Shown here: positions 18,452-27,865 of the stretch, in pieces
Position numbering within the stretch: the stretch's first letter is position 1
Layout: each line of letters opens with the position of its first letter
Assembly (NCBI RefSeq): GCF_003594885.1
Contig: NZ_QZEZ01000001.1
Location: forward strand, 372,001-436,000
Reading direction: 5' to 3'
Source of the DNA: Vallicoccus soli
Lineage (GTDB): Bacteria; Actinomycetota; Actinomycetes; Motilibacterales; Motilibacteraceae
DNA length: 64,000 nucleotides
Notes under the pieces: model-generated
Told to the model about the DNA's origin: nothing
Databases searched by the model: none
What the model saw: only the letters and a program-made list of their open reading frames with translations
Made by a program: the position numbers and the translations under genes

Positions 18452-19921
18452 TCAGCTCGGCCGGAAGGTCCCCTGCCGGCCCGGCCGGCGCGCCGTGGTG
18501 AGGCGCCCGCTCGCGTGGACGAGGTACGCCCCCGAGCCGGCCACCTGCAGCGCCCAGCCCTTGTCCCGGGCGACCCGGCGGAAGCTCGCCTGCCCGGCGA
18601 ACGCGGCGCCCTCCTCGACCGGGTCGATGCGGACGACGCCGTCGACGACGCGGACGTACCGGTCCGGGTGGTTGACCGACTGCAGCGACTCGGTGCCCTG
18701 GCCGGCGAGGCCGGGGACGAAGCGCCACTGGGTGTCGGCGAGCTCGCGGACGTCGCGGTCGACCCGCACCACGGACTCGGCGTGGCGCACGAACGAGCGC
18801 GGCGCGTCGAGCGGGGAGAGCCGGACGATCGGCCCGCCCCGCCCGACCGGGACGCCGAACAGCGGGGTGCCGTCCTCGGCCCAGTAGACCCGCTGCACGC
18901 GGGCGTTGCGGTTGGGGTCGAACAGCGGGTCGCCGACGATGTCGCGGTAGTCGCGGGCGTGGTAGACCATCACGTCCGTGCCGTCCTCGGCCACGGTGAA
19001 CGAGTTGTGCCCGGGGCCCCACTGGCCGGTCTGCTCGTTGCTGACGAAGACCGGCGTCGGCGACTTGCTCCACGACGCGCGGTCGAGCAGGTCCGCGTCC
19101 GCGTCGGCGGTGAGCAGGCCGAGGCAGTACCGCGCGTCCGTCGCGCTGGCCGAGTAGGTCATGAAGACGCGGCCGTTGCGGATGAGCACCGCCGCGCCCT
19201 CGTTGACCGCGAAGCCCTGCCGCTCCCAGGCCAGGGTCGGGGTGGAGATGCGGGTCGGGGCGGTGGCCAGCTCGTACGGGTTCTTCATCCGCGCGATGTA
19301 GAGGCTCGTGTTGACCTGGATCTCCGGCTCGGCCTGCGCCCAGACGTAGTAGCGGCTGCCCCCGTGCTGGAAGGTCGTCGCGTCGAGCTTGAACGAGCCC
19401 CACGGCGTCTCGACCTCGCGCGGCGCGCCCCAGCCGGACGCGTCGCGCGGGTCGGCGAGGGAGGACGAGAGGACGTACATCTTGATCGCGAACGGGTTCG
19501 GGTCGTCGCCCGCGGCGAAGTAGATGTACCAGCGCCCGCCGATGCGGTGCAGCTCCGGCGCCCAGACGTAGCCGCCCAGGGGGCCCGTCGCCGGCCGGCG
19601 CCAGACCACGGTCTCCTCGGCGTCGGTGAGCCCGGCGAGCGTCGGCGCGCCGCGGACGACGAGGCGGTCGTACTCCGGCACGGAGCCGGTGAAGTAGTAC
19701 ATCCCCCCGACCGGGCGGGTGACGAACGGGTCGGCCCGCTGGACGACGAGCGGGTTCACGGTGGTGACGCCGTAGACCTCCGCGTCGCTCGGCGGCGCCC
19801 CCGCGGCGGCGGTGGCGGGCGCGGCGCCCGCGGCCCCGGCCCCGGCCAGGCCGAGGGGGAGCGCGGCGCCCGCGCCGAGCCCGGCGCGCAGCAGGGCCCG
19901 GCGGCTGATGTCGATGCTCAT
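18452..19921 (-). CDS. Secreted GH43 exo-alpha-L-arabinofuranosidase with AbfB (CBM42) domain
   Basis: The 489-residue product begins with a twin-arginine-like signal (ISRRALLRAGLGAGAALPL). A five-bladed GH43 catalytic domain follows (about 50-345), with the base Asp in RADPFV, the pKa-modulating Asp in FKLDATTF and the acid Glu in AVNEGAAVL. A C-terminal AbfB/CBM42-like trefoil (about 355-489, with SVNHPDRYVRVVDG and NxxxYL-like blocks) binds arabinofuranose side chains. It should release L-arabinose from arabinan or arabinoxylan outside the cell. It lies 11 nt downstream of the GH51 gene in one operon. Confidence 0.9.
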   Translation of the reverse strand: MSIDISRRALLRAGLGAGAALPLGLAGAGAAGAAPATAAAGAPPSDAEVYGVTTVNPLVVQRADPFVTRPVGGMYYFTGSVPEYDRLVVRGAPTLAGLTDAEETVVWRRPATGPLGGYVWAPELHRIGGRWYIYFAAGDDPNPFAIKMYVLSSSLADPRDASGWGAPREVETPWGSFKLDATTFQHGGSRYYVWAQAEPEIQVNTSLYIARMKNPYELATAPTRISTPTLAWERQGFAVNEGAAVLIRNGRVFMTYSASATDARYCLGLLTADADADLLDRASWSKSPTPVFVSNEQTGQWGPGHNSFTVAEDGTDVMVYHARDYRDIVGDPLFDPNRNARVQRVYWAEDGTPLFGVPVGRGGPIVRLSPLDAPRSFVRHAESVVRVDRDVRELADTQWRFVPGLAGQGTESLQSVNHPDRYVRVVDGVVRIDPVEEGAAFAGQASFRRVARDKGWALQVAGSGAYLVHASGRLTTARRPGRQGTFRPS

Positions 19922-19932
19922 GCGGGTCGCCC

Positions 19933-22473
19933 TCACCTGGTCGTGATGCGGAGGAAGGTCACGGAGTTCGGGGCGAACGTCCGCGTGAACCGGCTGGAGA
20001 TGCCGCGCACGGTGGTGGTCACCGGCCTGATCGGCTGCGCCGAGCGGGTGTTCTGCTCGCCCGGGTCGCCGGTGATGACGGTCATCCGGGCCCGGGGCGC
20101 CACGCGCTGGGCGCCGAGGTCGACCCGCGTCACCGCGGGGCGGTCCTGTGCGTTGACGACCTTGACGATGAGCTCGCCGGTCGCCTCGTCCCGCGTCACG
20201 ACCTGCGCGAAGGGCTCGACGACCCGGTCGTCGCTGAAGGTGTCCCAGACGACGCCGTCCTGCAGCAGCGTCACCTGCGTGCCGCGCACCTGGACCTGGA
20301 GCTCGTACTCCTGGCCCGTCACCACCGACTCGCCCTCGTGCGCGACGAGCGTCTCCTTGGCGCCGCCCGTGGCCTTCTCGACGACGCTGCGGGTGTTGCC
20401 CCAGCCGCCGATGTTCCACCAGTAGTAGTCGCCCGTGCCCTCGACCCCGAAGCCGAGCAGGAAGCCCTCGCGCCCGGCGGTCTTGGTGGCCTTGACGGTG
20501 ATGTCGTAGTCCGTCGCGCCCACCGCCGGCGAGACGACCATGGTGTTCTCCGCGGCCGCGTCGGACTGCTCGTAGGCGCCGTCGACGACCGACCAGGAGC
20601 CGCGGCCCTCGAGGCTGCGCCACCCGTCGGCCTCGCCGTCCTCGAAGTCGTCGGCGAGGAGGACGCTGCCGTCGGGGGCGGTGACGGTCACGTCGTCGTA
20701 CCGCGCGGCGGTCGCCCAGGTCGACAGGCCGACGGACCCGGTGATCGGCTCCGGCTGCACCACCGCGCCGCTCGCCCGGCTCGGCACGACGTGGTCCCCG
20801 ACGTTGTTCATGAACAGCTTCTGGACCTCGTACGAGGTGCTGCCCCACGACTCGTCGTTGTCGAACCAGATCATGTCCGGGCGCCACTGCACGTTGTCCA
20901 CGTCGGCGAGCAGCGGGGCGTACGACGCGAGCTTGACGACGTCGGCGTTGCGCTCGAGGCCGGTCATGTACGCCGCCTCGGACAGGCTGTTGAACAGCTT
21001 GCCGTCCTGCGAGGCGTACTCGCCGAGGAAGACCTTCGGCCCGTTGCGGTCGTACGCGTCGTAGCGGTCGTTGTTCTGGAGGAACCAGGTCGGGCTGTTG
21101 TAGTAGTGCTCGTCGACCATGTCGACGTCGTTGGCCCGGTTGTTCGCCCAGTGCTCCTCGAAGACCGGCCCCTGGTCGTCGGGGCCGGAGTTGCTGATGA
21201 CGACCATGTCCGGGTGCTCCGCCTTGATGGCGTCGCGGAACTGCACGAAGATCGGCGCGTACTCGCGGGGCAGGTTCTCCTCGTTGCCGACGCCGATGTG
21301 GGTGAGGCCGAACGGCTCCGGGTGCCCCATGTCGGCGCGCAGCTGCCCCCACGTCGAGGTGGCCGGGCCGTTGGCGAACTCGATCAGGTCGAGGGTGTCC
21401 TGGATGTGCCGCTGCAGCAGCGCGGGGTCGTCCGTCGCCCGGTTCTGCCCGCAGCCGGTCAGCAGGGCCGGCACGACCGGCAGCGGCATGGCGCCGATGT
21501 CCTCGGCGAACTGGAAGTACTCGAAGTAGCCGAGGCCGTAGGACTGGTTGTAGCCCCAGAAGTTCGCGTTCGTCGCCCGGGTCTCGACCGGCCCGACGGT
21601 GTCCTTCCACTGGTACGACCGCGCCCGCTGCCAGCCGGACGCCTCGTCGTAGCCGTAGTGGCTGTTGACGTTGACGATGCAGCCGCCGGGGAAGCGGACG
21701 AACCCGGGGTCCAGGGCCGCGATCTTCTCGGCGAGGTCCTTGCGCAGGCCGTTCTCGCGGCCCATGAAGGTGTCCTGCGGGAAGAGGCTCACCATGTCCA
21801 GGCGCAGCGTGCCAGTGCCCTTGGCGAGCACCGAGAGGCGCCCCGCGTCGCTCGTCGCGGTGGCGGTGAGCGTGCCCTCGTACTTGACCCAGCCGTCGCC
21901 CTCCGCCCGCAGCACGAGCGGCTTGGCAAGCGCCTTCCCGGACGCGGTGGCGAGGCGCACCGTGATCGGTGTCCCCGCCTTGGCCGTGGTGCGGGCCCAC
22001 ACCGAGAAGTCGTACTTCCGGCCCTCGGCCACGGCGACGCCGGTGCCGTACCCGCCGTTGGTGACCCCGTAGGCCCCGCCCGCCGCGTTGCGCAGGTCCA
22101 GCCGGAGGTAGGTGCGGTTGCGCTCGTGCAGCCGCGCGTCGTCGTTCGGCGTCGCCGCCGTGCCGGCGCCGCCCGCGAGCGCGGTCTCGCCCCACCCGGT
22201 GAGGCCGTTCCAGCCCTCCCGGTCCGCGGGCAGGAACTCGAAGGACCGGTTGCGGACCAGCTCGGCGTAGAGCCCGCCGTCGGCCGCGTCGTTGATGTCC
22301 TCGAAGAAGACGCCGTACATGGTGTCGTCGATCGCCGGGCCGGTGGCCGCGGTGTCGACGTCGATGGTGTAGTCGGGCTCGGCCGGTGCGGCGCTCGCCT
22401 GGCCGGGCACCAGCGCGGCGGCGAGCAGGGCGCTCACCGCCAGGCCGAGGCCGGCGCGTGCGGGGGTCGTCAT
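19933..22473 (-). CDS. Secreted GH51 alpha-L-arabinofuranosidase
   Basis: The 846-residue protein has a Sec signal (LGLAVSALLAAALVPGQASA), an N-terminal CBM4/9-like sandwich (RNRSFEFLPADREGWNG onward), and a GH51 TIM barrel. The acid/base is Glu398 in GVGNEEN and the nucleophile Glu485 in VFLGEYAS. The C-terminal beta-sandwich is interrupted by a laminin-G/CBM66-like insert of ~190 residues (DDFEDGEADGWRSLEG onward). Most characterised GH51 enzymes are intracellular, so export and the insert are notable. ATG 22473 has an AGGAGG site. It heads the operon with GH43 and is driven by the operator-controlled promoter at 22658-22697. Confidence 0.9.
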   Translation of the reverse strand: MTTPARAGLGLAVSALLAAALVPGQASAAPAEPDYTIDVDTAATGPAIDDTMYGVFFEDINDAADGGLYAELVRNRSFEFLPADREGWNGLTGWGETALAGGAGTAATPNDDARLHERNRTYLRLDLRNAAGGAYGVTNGGYGTGVAVAEGRKYDFSVWARTTAKAGTPITVRLATASGKALAKPLVLRAEGDGWVKYEGTLTATATSDAGRLSVLAKGTGTLRLDMVSLFPQDTFMGRENGLRKDLAEKIAALDPGFVRFPGGCIVNVNSHYGYDEASGWQRARSYQWKDTVGPVETRATNANFWGYNQSYGLGYFEYFQFAEDIGAMPLPVVPALLTGCGQNRATDDPALLQRHIQDTLDLIEFANGPATSTWGQLRADMGHPEPFGLTHIGVGNEENLPREYAPIFVQFRDAIKAEHPDMVVISNSGPDDQGPVFEEHWANNRANDVDMVDEHYYNSPTWFLQNNDRYDAYDRNGPKVFLGEYASQDGKLFNSLSEAAYMTGLERNADVVKLASYAPLLADVDNVQWRPDMIWFDNDESWGSTSYEVQKLFMNNVGDHVVPSRASGAVVQPEPITGSVGLSTWATAARYDDVTVTAPDGSVLLADDFEDGEADGWRSLEGRGSWSVVDGAYEQSDAAAENTMVVSPAVGATDYDITVKATKTAGREGFLLGFGVEGTGDYYWWNIGGWGNTRSVVEKATGGAKETLVAHEGESVVTGQEYELQVQVRGTQVTLLQDGVVWDTFSDDRVVEPFAQVVTRDEATGELIVKVVNAQDRPAVTRVDLGAQRVAPRARMTVITGDPGEQNTRSAQPIRPVTTTVRGISSRFTRTFAPNSVTFLRITTR

Positions 22474-22657
22474 CGTCCCTCCTGGGGTCGTCGGTCGTGC
22501 GGGGGTTCCGTCGGCCCGGGCCGCGGGGCTCGTCCGGGACCGCCCGGTCGGCGCGCGGCAGCTGCCGCCCGGCGCCACGGGGCGGGGGTCGGGGTGGGGG
22601 TGCGGGGGTGCCGCCACCGGCCTCTGCGGGGCAGGGCGTGATGTGCGGCACGTCACG

Positions 22658-22697
22658 ATGTGAGCGCGAACATACGGCCGGTCCCGACGTGTGTCAA
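22658..22697 (-). promoter_or_regulatory. Promoter and operator of the arabinofuranosidase operon
   Basis: On the minus strand TTGACA (22697-22692), a 17-nt spacer and TATGTT (22674-22669) form a near-consensus promoter. The palindrome ATGTGAGCGCGAACAT (22658-22673) covers the -10 box and resembles LacI-type operators. The arabinose-locus regulator at 29433-30521 is the natural candidate to bind it. Repression by blocking RNA polymerase is inferred. Confidence 0.75.
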
Positions 22698-22735
22698 CCG
22701 TGTGACGCGGGCGTGGACGAGTTGCGTCGAAGCCC

Positions 22736-22764
22736 TTGACGAGCCCGATGTGAACGCTCACTCT
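22736..22764 (+). promoter_or_regulatory. Promoter and operator of the ABC transporter-araA operon
   Basis: TTGACG (22736-22741) is a good -35. The -10 is weak (CACTCT, 22759-22764, 17-nt spacing). The palindrome ATGTGAACGCTCACTC (22748-22763, core GTGAACGCTCAC) fills the spacer and the -10 and matches the operator on the other side of the region. Both divergent operons therefore look controlled by one repressor. Confidence 0.65.
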
Positions 22765-22772
22765 TGGCGGAC

Positions 22773-22795
22773 GTGACCGCGGTGACAGCGGTCAC
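22773..22795 (+). repeat. Inverted repeat in the 5' leader of the transporter operon
   Basis: GTGACCGC (22773-22780) and GCGGTCAC (22788-22795) are perfect 8-bp arms around a 7-nt loop, followed by another CAGCGGTC copy. It could be a second regulator site or a leader hairpin. Confidence 0.45.
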
Positions 22796-22886
22796 AGCGG
22801 TCCCCCGCCACGTCCGGGACGCCCGGGGCCCGCTCGACCCGGGGCGTGGCGGGGACCGCCACGAGCCAGCCATCAGGAGGACGACG

Positions 22887-23864
22887 GTGTTCAAGAAGAT
22901 GCTCACGGGTGCGGTCGGCGCGGTCGTCCTGACCGCGCTCACGGCGTGCGGCGGCGGCGACGGCGGCAGCACCGCCGCGAGCGGCGGCGACGGCACGATC
23001 ACCATGGGCTTCGCCCAGGTGGGCGCGGAGAGCGGCTGGCGCACGGCCAACACGAAGTCCGTCCAGGAGGCCGCCGAGGAGGCGGGCATCGAGCTCAAGT
23101 TCTCCGACGCGCAGCAGAAGCAGGAGAACCAGATCAAGGCGATCCGGTCCTACATCCAGCAGAAGGTGGACGTCATCGCCTTCAGCCCCGTGGTGGAGAC
23201 GGGCTGGGACACGGTGCTGCTCGAGGCCAAGCGCGCGGGCATCCCGGTCATCCTCACCGACCGTGCGGTCGACTCCGAGGACGAGAGCCTCTACGAGACC
23301 TTCCTCGGCTCGGACTTCGTCGAGGAGGGCAAGAAGGCCGGCGAGTGGCTGGTCGAGGAGGTCGGCAGCGAGCCGACCAGCGTCGTGGAGCTGCAGGGCA
23401 CGACGGGCGCCGCGCCGGCGATCGACCGGCAGGAGGGCTTCGCCGAGGCCGTCGCGGGCTCGCCGAACATCCAGGTGGTCGCCTCGCAGACCGGCGACTT
23501 CACGCGCACCGGCGGCAAGCAGGTCATGGAGGCCTTCCTCAAGAGCCAGCCGGACATCGACGTCGTCTACGCGCACAACGACGACATGGGCCTCGGCGCC
23601 ATCGAGGCCATCGAGGCCGCCGGCAAGGTGCCCGGGAAGGACATCAAGATCATCACCGTCGACGCGGTGAAGGACGGCATGCAGGCCCTCGCCGACGGCA
23701 AGATCAACTTCATCGTCGAGTGCAACCCGCTCCTCGGGGACCAGCTCATGGAGCTCGCGGAGAAGGTCGTCGCCGGCGAGGAGGTCGAGAAGCGGGTCGT
23801 CACCGAGGAGACCACCTTCACGCAGGAGCAGGCCGTGGAGGCGCTGCCCACGCGCGAGTACTGA
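22887..23864 (+). CDS. Furanose-type sugar ABC transporter, substrate-binding lipoprotein (YtfQ-like)
   Basis: The 325-residue protein has a lipoprotein signal with the lipobox LTAC followed by a Gly/Ser linker, then a type I periplasmic-binding fold. GFAQVGAESGWRTANTKS, QQKQENQIKAIRSYI, VVELQGTTGAAPAIDRQEGF and VYAHNDDMGLGAIEAIEAAG follow E. coli YtfQ, a galactofuranose-binding protein. In this locus the expected ligand is L-arabinofuranose or arabino-oligosaccharides. GTG 22887 has AGGAGG at 22875-22880. It heads the operon with the ATPase, two permeases and araA. Confidence 0.9.
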   Translation: MFKKMLTGAVGAVVLTALTACGGGDGGSTAASGGDGTITMGFAQVGAESGWRTANTKSVQEAAEEAGIELKFSDAQQKQENQIKAIRSYIQQKVDVIAFSPVVETGWDTVLLEAKRAGIPVILTDRAVDSEDESLYETFLGSDFVEEGKKAGEWLVEEVGSEPTSVVELQGTTGAAPAIDRQEGFAEAVAGSPNIQVVASQTGDFTRTGGKQVMEAFLKSQPDIDVVYAHNDDMGLGAIEAIEAAGKVPGKDIKIITVDAVKDGMQALADGKINFIVECNPLLGDQLMELAEKVVAGEEVEKRVVTEETTFTQEQAVEALPTREY

Positions 23865-23962
23865 CCGGCGCGCGCACCGGGCGCGCCGACCAGCCGCCAC
23901 CGCGGTCCCCGCCCGTGCCCCGGCCCGGGCGGGGACCGCACCCCACGTCGAAGGAGGCAGGC

Positions 23963-25582
23963 ATGCACCCCGAGCAGGCCAGGACCGCGACCATCCCCGC
24001 CGGGGGCAGCCCGCCCGCTCCCGCCCCGCGCACCGCCGCCACCCCGGACCCCGTGGTCCAGATGCGCGGCATCACCATCGGGTTCCCCGGCGTCAAGGCG
24101 CTGCAGGACGTGGACTTCCGGCTCTTCCCCGGCGAGGTCCACGCCCTCATGGGCGAGAACGGCGCCGGCAAGTCCACGCTCATCAAGGCGCTGACCGGCG
24201 TCTACGCGGTCGACGCGGGCGAGGTCCGCGTCGGCGGGCGCGCGGTGCGCTTCGCCGGCCCGGGCGCCGCCCAGGACGCCGGCGTCAGCACGGTGTACCA
24301 GGAGGTCAACCTCTGCCCCAACCTCACGGTGGCGGAGAACATCATGCTCGGGCGCGAGCCGCGCCGGTTCGGGGCGGTCGACGGGCGCGCCATGCGGGCC
24401 CGCGCGCGCACCCTGCTCGAGCGCATGGGGCTCGGCATCGACCCGGGGTCCACCCTCGGCAGCCACCCCATCGCGGTGCAGCAGCTCGTCGCGATCGCCC
24501 GCGCGGTCGAGGTGGACTGCCGCGTGCTCATCCTCGACGAGCCGACGTCGAGCCTGGACGCGGACGAGGTCGCCGAGCTCTTCCGCGTCATGCGCGGCCT
24601 GCGCGACGAGGGGGTGGCGATCCTCTTCGTGTCGCACTTCCTCGACCAGGTCTACGAGATCGCGGACCGCATGACGGTGCTGCGCAACGGCAGGCTCGTC
24701 GGCGAGCACCTCACCCGCGACCTCGGCCGGCTCCAGCTCGTCTCGGCGATGGTCGGGCGCGACCTCGACGCCCTCGAGGCGGTCGAGGCCCGCGCCCACG
24801 CGGCGGGCGAGGCGGCCGAGTCCGCGCCGCCGCTGCTGCGCGCGGAGCGGCTCGGGCGCAAGGGCTCGATCGAGCCCTTCGACCTCGAGGTCCGCGCCGG
24901 CGAGGTGGTGGGGCTGGCGGGCCTGCTCGGCTCGGGCCGCACGGAGATGGCGCGCCTGCTCTTCGGCGCGGACCGGCCCGACACCGGCCGGCTGCTGCTC
25001 GACGGCCAGCCGCTGCGCCTGCGCAGCCCCCGGTCCGCGATCGCCGCCGGGATAGCGTTCTCCTCCGAGGACCGCAAGGGCGAGGGCATCGTCGGCGACC
25101 TCAGCGTGCGCGACAACCTGGTCCTCGCGATGCAGGCCTCGCGCGGATGGGCGCGCCCCATCCCGCGCCGCACGGCGGACGAGCTCGTCGAGAAGTGGGT
25201 CGAGGCGCTGGACATCCGCCCGGCGAACCCCGACGCCCCGGTCCGCAACCTGTCCGGCGGCAACCAGCAGAAGGTCCTGCTGGCGCGCTGGCTCGTCACC
25301 GAGCCGCGGCTGCTCGTCCTCGACGAGCCGACCCGCGGCATCGACGTCGGCGCGAAGCTGCAGATCCAGAAGCTCGTCGCGGACCTGGCGGCGCAGGGGA
25401 TGGCCGTGGTCTACGTGTCCACCGAGCTCGAGGAGGTCGTCCGCCTCGCGCACCGCGTCGTGGTGCTGCGCGACCGCCGCAAGGTCGGGGAGCTGGAGGG
25501 CGCCGACGTCAGCGTCGGCGACGTCATGGAGATGATCGCGAGCAGCGGCGCGGCCGGCCTGCTCGCCGAGGAGGCCTCGTGA
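23963..25582 (+). CDS. Sugar ABC transporter, duplicated ATPase (YtfR-like)
   Basis: The 539-residue protein carries two ATP-binding cassettes. The first has Walker A GENGAGKST and LDEPTSSLD. The second has a degenerate Walker A-like GLLGSGRTEM, the signature NLSGGNQQKV and LDEPTRGIDVG. This is the standard layout of carbohydrate uptake transporter 2 (CUT2) ATPases such as RbsA, AraG and YtfR. It energises import through the two following permeases. ATG 23963 has AAGGAGG. The stop overlaps the next gene (GTGA). Confidence 0.93.
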   Translation: MHPEQARTATIPAGGSPPAPAPRTAATPDPVVQMRGITIGFPGVKALQDVDFRLFPGEVHALMGENGAGKSTLIKALTGVYAVDAGEVRVGGRAVRFAGPGAAQDAGVSTVYQEVNLCPNLTVAENIMLGREPRRFGAVDGRAMRARARTLLERMGLGIDPGSTLGSHPIAVQQLVAIARAVEVDCRVLILDEPTSSLDADEVAELFRVMRGLRDEGVAILFVSHFLDQVYEIADRMTVLRNGRLVGEHLTRDLGRLQLVSAMVGRDLDALEAVEARAHAAGEAAESAPPLLRAERLGRKGSIEPFDLEVRAGEVVGLAGLLGSGRTEMARLLFGADRPDTGRLLLDGQPLRLRSPRSAIAAGIAFSSEDRKGEGIVGDLSVRDNLVLAMQASRGWARPIPRRTADELVEKWVEALDIRPANPDAPVRNLSGGNQQKVLLARWLVTEPRLLVLDEPTRGIDVGAKLQIQKLVADLAAQGMAVVYVSTELEEVVRLAHRVVVLRDRRKVGELEGADVSVGDVMEMIASSGAAGLLAEEAS

Positions 25583-26748
25583 GCACCGCCGCCGCCGGAC
25601 GGTCCGGCACCGCAGCGCTGGCCCGCGCCAAGGGCAGCCCGATCGCGTGGGCGGTGCTCGCCCTCCTCGCCCTGCTCGTCGGGAACGTCGTCGTGACGCC
25701 CGGCTTCCTGTCGGTGCGCGTGCAGGACGGGCACCTCTACGGCAGCGTCGTCGACATCCTGCGCAACGGCGCCCCGGTGATGATCGTGGCGCTCGGCATG
25801 ACGCTGGTCATCGCCACCCGCGGCATCGACCTGTCGGTCGGGGCCGTCGCCGCCATCGCGGGCTCGGTGGCGTGCGTGTCCATCGCGGGCGCCGAGGACC
25901 CGACGAGCGCGGGGGCGGCCGTCGTCGCGATGACGACCGCGCTCGCGCTGTGCATCGTGCTGGGCCTGTGGAACGGCTTCCTCGTCTCCGTCCTGGGGAT
26001 CCAGCCGATCATCGCGACGCTGGTGCTCATGACGGCCGGGCGCGGCATCGCGCAGCTGGTCACCGGCGGCAACATCACCACCGTCACGAACAGCGCCTTC
26101 CGCCAGCTCGGCGCCGGCTACCTCCTCGTGCCCGTCGCCGTCCTCGTGGTCGCCGCGGCCATCCTCCTCGTCTGGGGCACCACGCGGCGCACCGCGCTGG
26201 GCACGTTCGTGGAGTCGGTGGGCATCAACCCGGAGGCGAGCCGCCTCGCCGGCGTGCGCTCGCGCACCATCGTCTTCACGGTGTACGTCTTCTCGGCCTT
26301 CTGCGCCGGGCTCGCCGGCCTGATGATCGCGTCGAACGTCAGCTCCGCAGACGCGAACTCCATCGGCCTCTACCTCGAGATGGACGCGATCCTCGCGGTC
26401 GTCATCGGCGGCACCTCCCTCGCCGGCGGGCGCTACTCGCTGCCCGGGACCGTGGTCGGCGCGCTGCTCATCCAGACGCTGACGACGACCGTCTACACGG
26501 CGGGCATCCCGACCCAGGTGACGCTGGTCTTCAAGGCCGTCGTGGTCATCGCGGTCTGCCTGCTGCAGTCCCCGCGGGCGAGGGCCGTCCTCGTGCGCCG
26601 GCGCGCGCCCCGCCCGCTCGTGCCCGAGGCGCGGGCCTCCGGGGACGCACCGGCCCCGTCGGCCGCCCTGCCCGACCCCCTCGACGCCTCCGGCGGTGAC
26701 GCCGGCGGCCCGTCCTCCTCCTCCGCGCACAAGGTGGCCCAGCCGTGA
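25579..26748 (+). CDS. Sugar ABC transporter permease 1 (YtfT-like)
   Basis: The 389-residue membrane protein of the BPD_transp_2 family has eight to ten hydrophobic segments and the family motifs [23 protein letters not shown] and [21 protein letters not shown] charged 45-residue tail follows the last helix. It starts by GTGA overlap with the ATPase gene and ends by overlap with the second permease, so the three are translated together. It pairs with permease 2 to form the membrane channel. Confidence 0.9.
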   Translation: MSTAAAGRSGTAALARAKGSPIAWAVLALLALLVGNVVVTPGFLSVRVQDGHLYGSVVDILRNGAPVMIVALGMTLVIATRGIDLSVGAVAAIAGSVACVSIAGAEDPTSAGAAVVAMTTALALCIVLGLWNGFLVSVLGIQPIIATLVLMTAGRGIAQLVTGGNITTVTNSAFRQLGAGYLLVPVAVLVVAAAILLVWGTTRRTALGTFVESVGINPEASRLAGVRSRTIVFTVYVFSAFCAGLAGLMIASNVSSADANSIGLYLEMDAILAVVIGGTSLAGGRYSLPGTVVGALLIQTLTTTVYTAGIPTQVTLVFKAVVVIAVCLLQSPRARAVLVRRRAPRPLVPEARASGDAPAPSAALPDPLDASGGDAGGPSSSSAHKVAQP

Positions 26749-27782
26749 CGACGCCCCAGCTCGCCCCCGAGGGCCCGCGCACCGAGCGCGCGCCCGCCCG
26801 ACCCCGTACGGCGCCGCGCGGCGCGCGGTTCGTGCCCCCGCAGCGCTTCGTCCCGGTCATCGCGACCTTCGTGCTCTTCGTCGCCATGTTCGGCGCGGGC
26901 TCGGCCCGCTACGAGGGCTTCGGCGACCCGCAGGTCTTCCTCACCCTGTTCGTGGACAACGCGTACCTCATCGTCCTCGCGGTGGGGATGACCTTCGTCA
27001 TCCTCACCGGCGGCATCGACCTGTCGGTGGGGTCGGTCGTCGCGCTCACCGGCATGGTGGCGTCCTGGGCGCTGCAGGAGGGCTGGTCGGCGCCGGTGGT
27101 CATCGCCGCCGTCCTGCTCATGGGCACGGCCTTCGGGCTCGTGCAGGGCGCCATCATCGCCGTGTTCGACATCCAGCCGTTCATCGTCACGCTCGCGGGC
27201 CTCTTCTTCGCCCGGGGGCTGTGCTACCTCATCAGCACCGAGTCGTTCCCGATCCGCGACGACACCTTCATCAGCCTCGCGTCGGGCTCCCTGGAGCTGC
27301 CCGGCGGCTACTACGTCTCGTACACCGCGGTCGCCGCGGTCGCGGTCGTCGCCGTCGCGGCGTTCGTCCTGCACCTGACCCGCTTCGGGCGCACCGTGTA
27401 CGCGATCGGCGGCAGCGAGGCCTCCGCGGTCCTCATGGGCCTGCAGGTGCGCCGCACGAAGATCGCGGTGTACGCCGTCAGCGGCCTCTGCGCCTCCCTG
27501 GGCGGCCTGCTCTTCGCGCTGTACTCGCTCTCCGGCTACCCGCTGGCCGCGCTGGGCATGGAGCTCGACGCGATCGCGGCGGTGGTCATCGGCGGGACGC
27601 TGCTCTCCGGCGGCGTCGGGTTCGTCGTGGGCTCGATGCTCGGCGTACTCGTCTTCGGCACGATCCTGACGCTCATCAACTTCGACGGCACCCTCAGCTC
27701 CTGGTGGACGAGGATCGTCATCGGGGCCCTGCTGCTCGCCTTCATCGTCATGCAGCGCGCCTTCCTGCGGGCCCGGGCCTAG
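26745..27782 (+). CDS. Sugar ABC transporter permease 2 (YjfF-like)
   Basis: The 345-residue BPD_transp_2 permease has the motifs [21 protein letters not shown] and [21 protein letters not shown] and a [16 protein letters not shown] loop, matching E. coli YjfF. Two different permeases after one duplicated ATPase is the YtfQRT-YjfF arrangement, unlike ribose systems that use one. GTG 26745 overlaps the previous stop. An 83-nt gap with a GCGAGGAG site leads to araA. Confidence 0.9.
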   Translation: MTTPQLAPEGPRTERAPARPRTAPRGARFVPPQRFVPVIATFVLFVAMFGAGSARYEGFGDPQVFLTLFVDNAYLIVLAVGMTFVILTGGIDLSVGSVVALTGMVASWALQEGWSAPVVIAAVLLMGTAFGLVQGAIIAVFDIQPFIVTLAGLFFARGLCYLISTESFPIRDDTFISLASGSLELPGGYYVSYTAVAAVAVVAVAAFVLHLTRFGRTVYAIGGSEASAVLMGLQVRRTKIAVYAVSGLCASLGGLLFALYSLSGYPLAALGMELDAIAAVVIGGTLLSGGVGFVVGSMLGVLVFGTILTLINFDGTLSSWWTRIVIGALLLAFIVMQRAFLRARA

Positions 27783-27865
27783 CCCGGCGCACCGCGGCAG
27801 CCGCCGCGCCCCCTGCTGCGCCCACCCCGGCGCACCCCACCACGGACCCTCTGCGAGGAGCACCC

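Noticed and set aside
14453-20425. Very long open frames across this and similar regions, up to nearly 2000 codons, antisense or out of phase to known genes
   Set aside because: They are by-products of very high GC content, which removes stop codons in other frames. They lack family motifs and ribosome sites and overlap well-supported genes.
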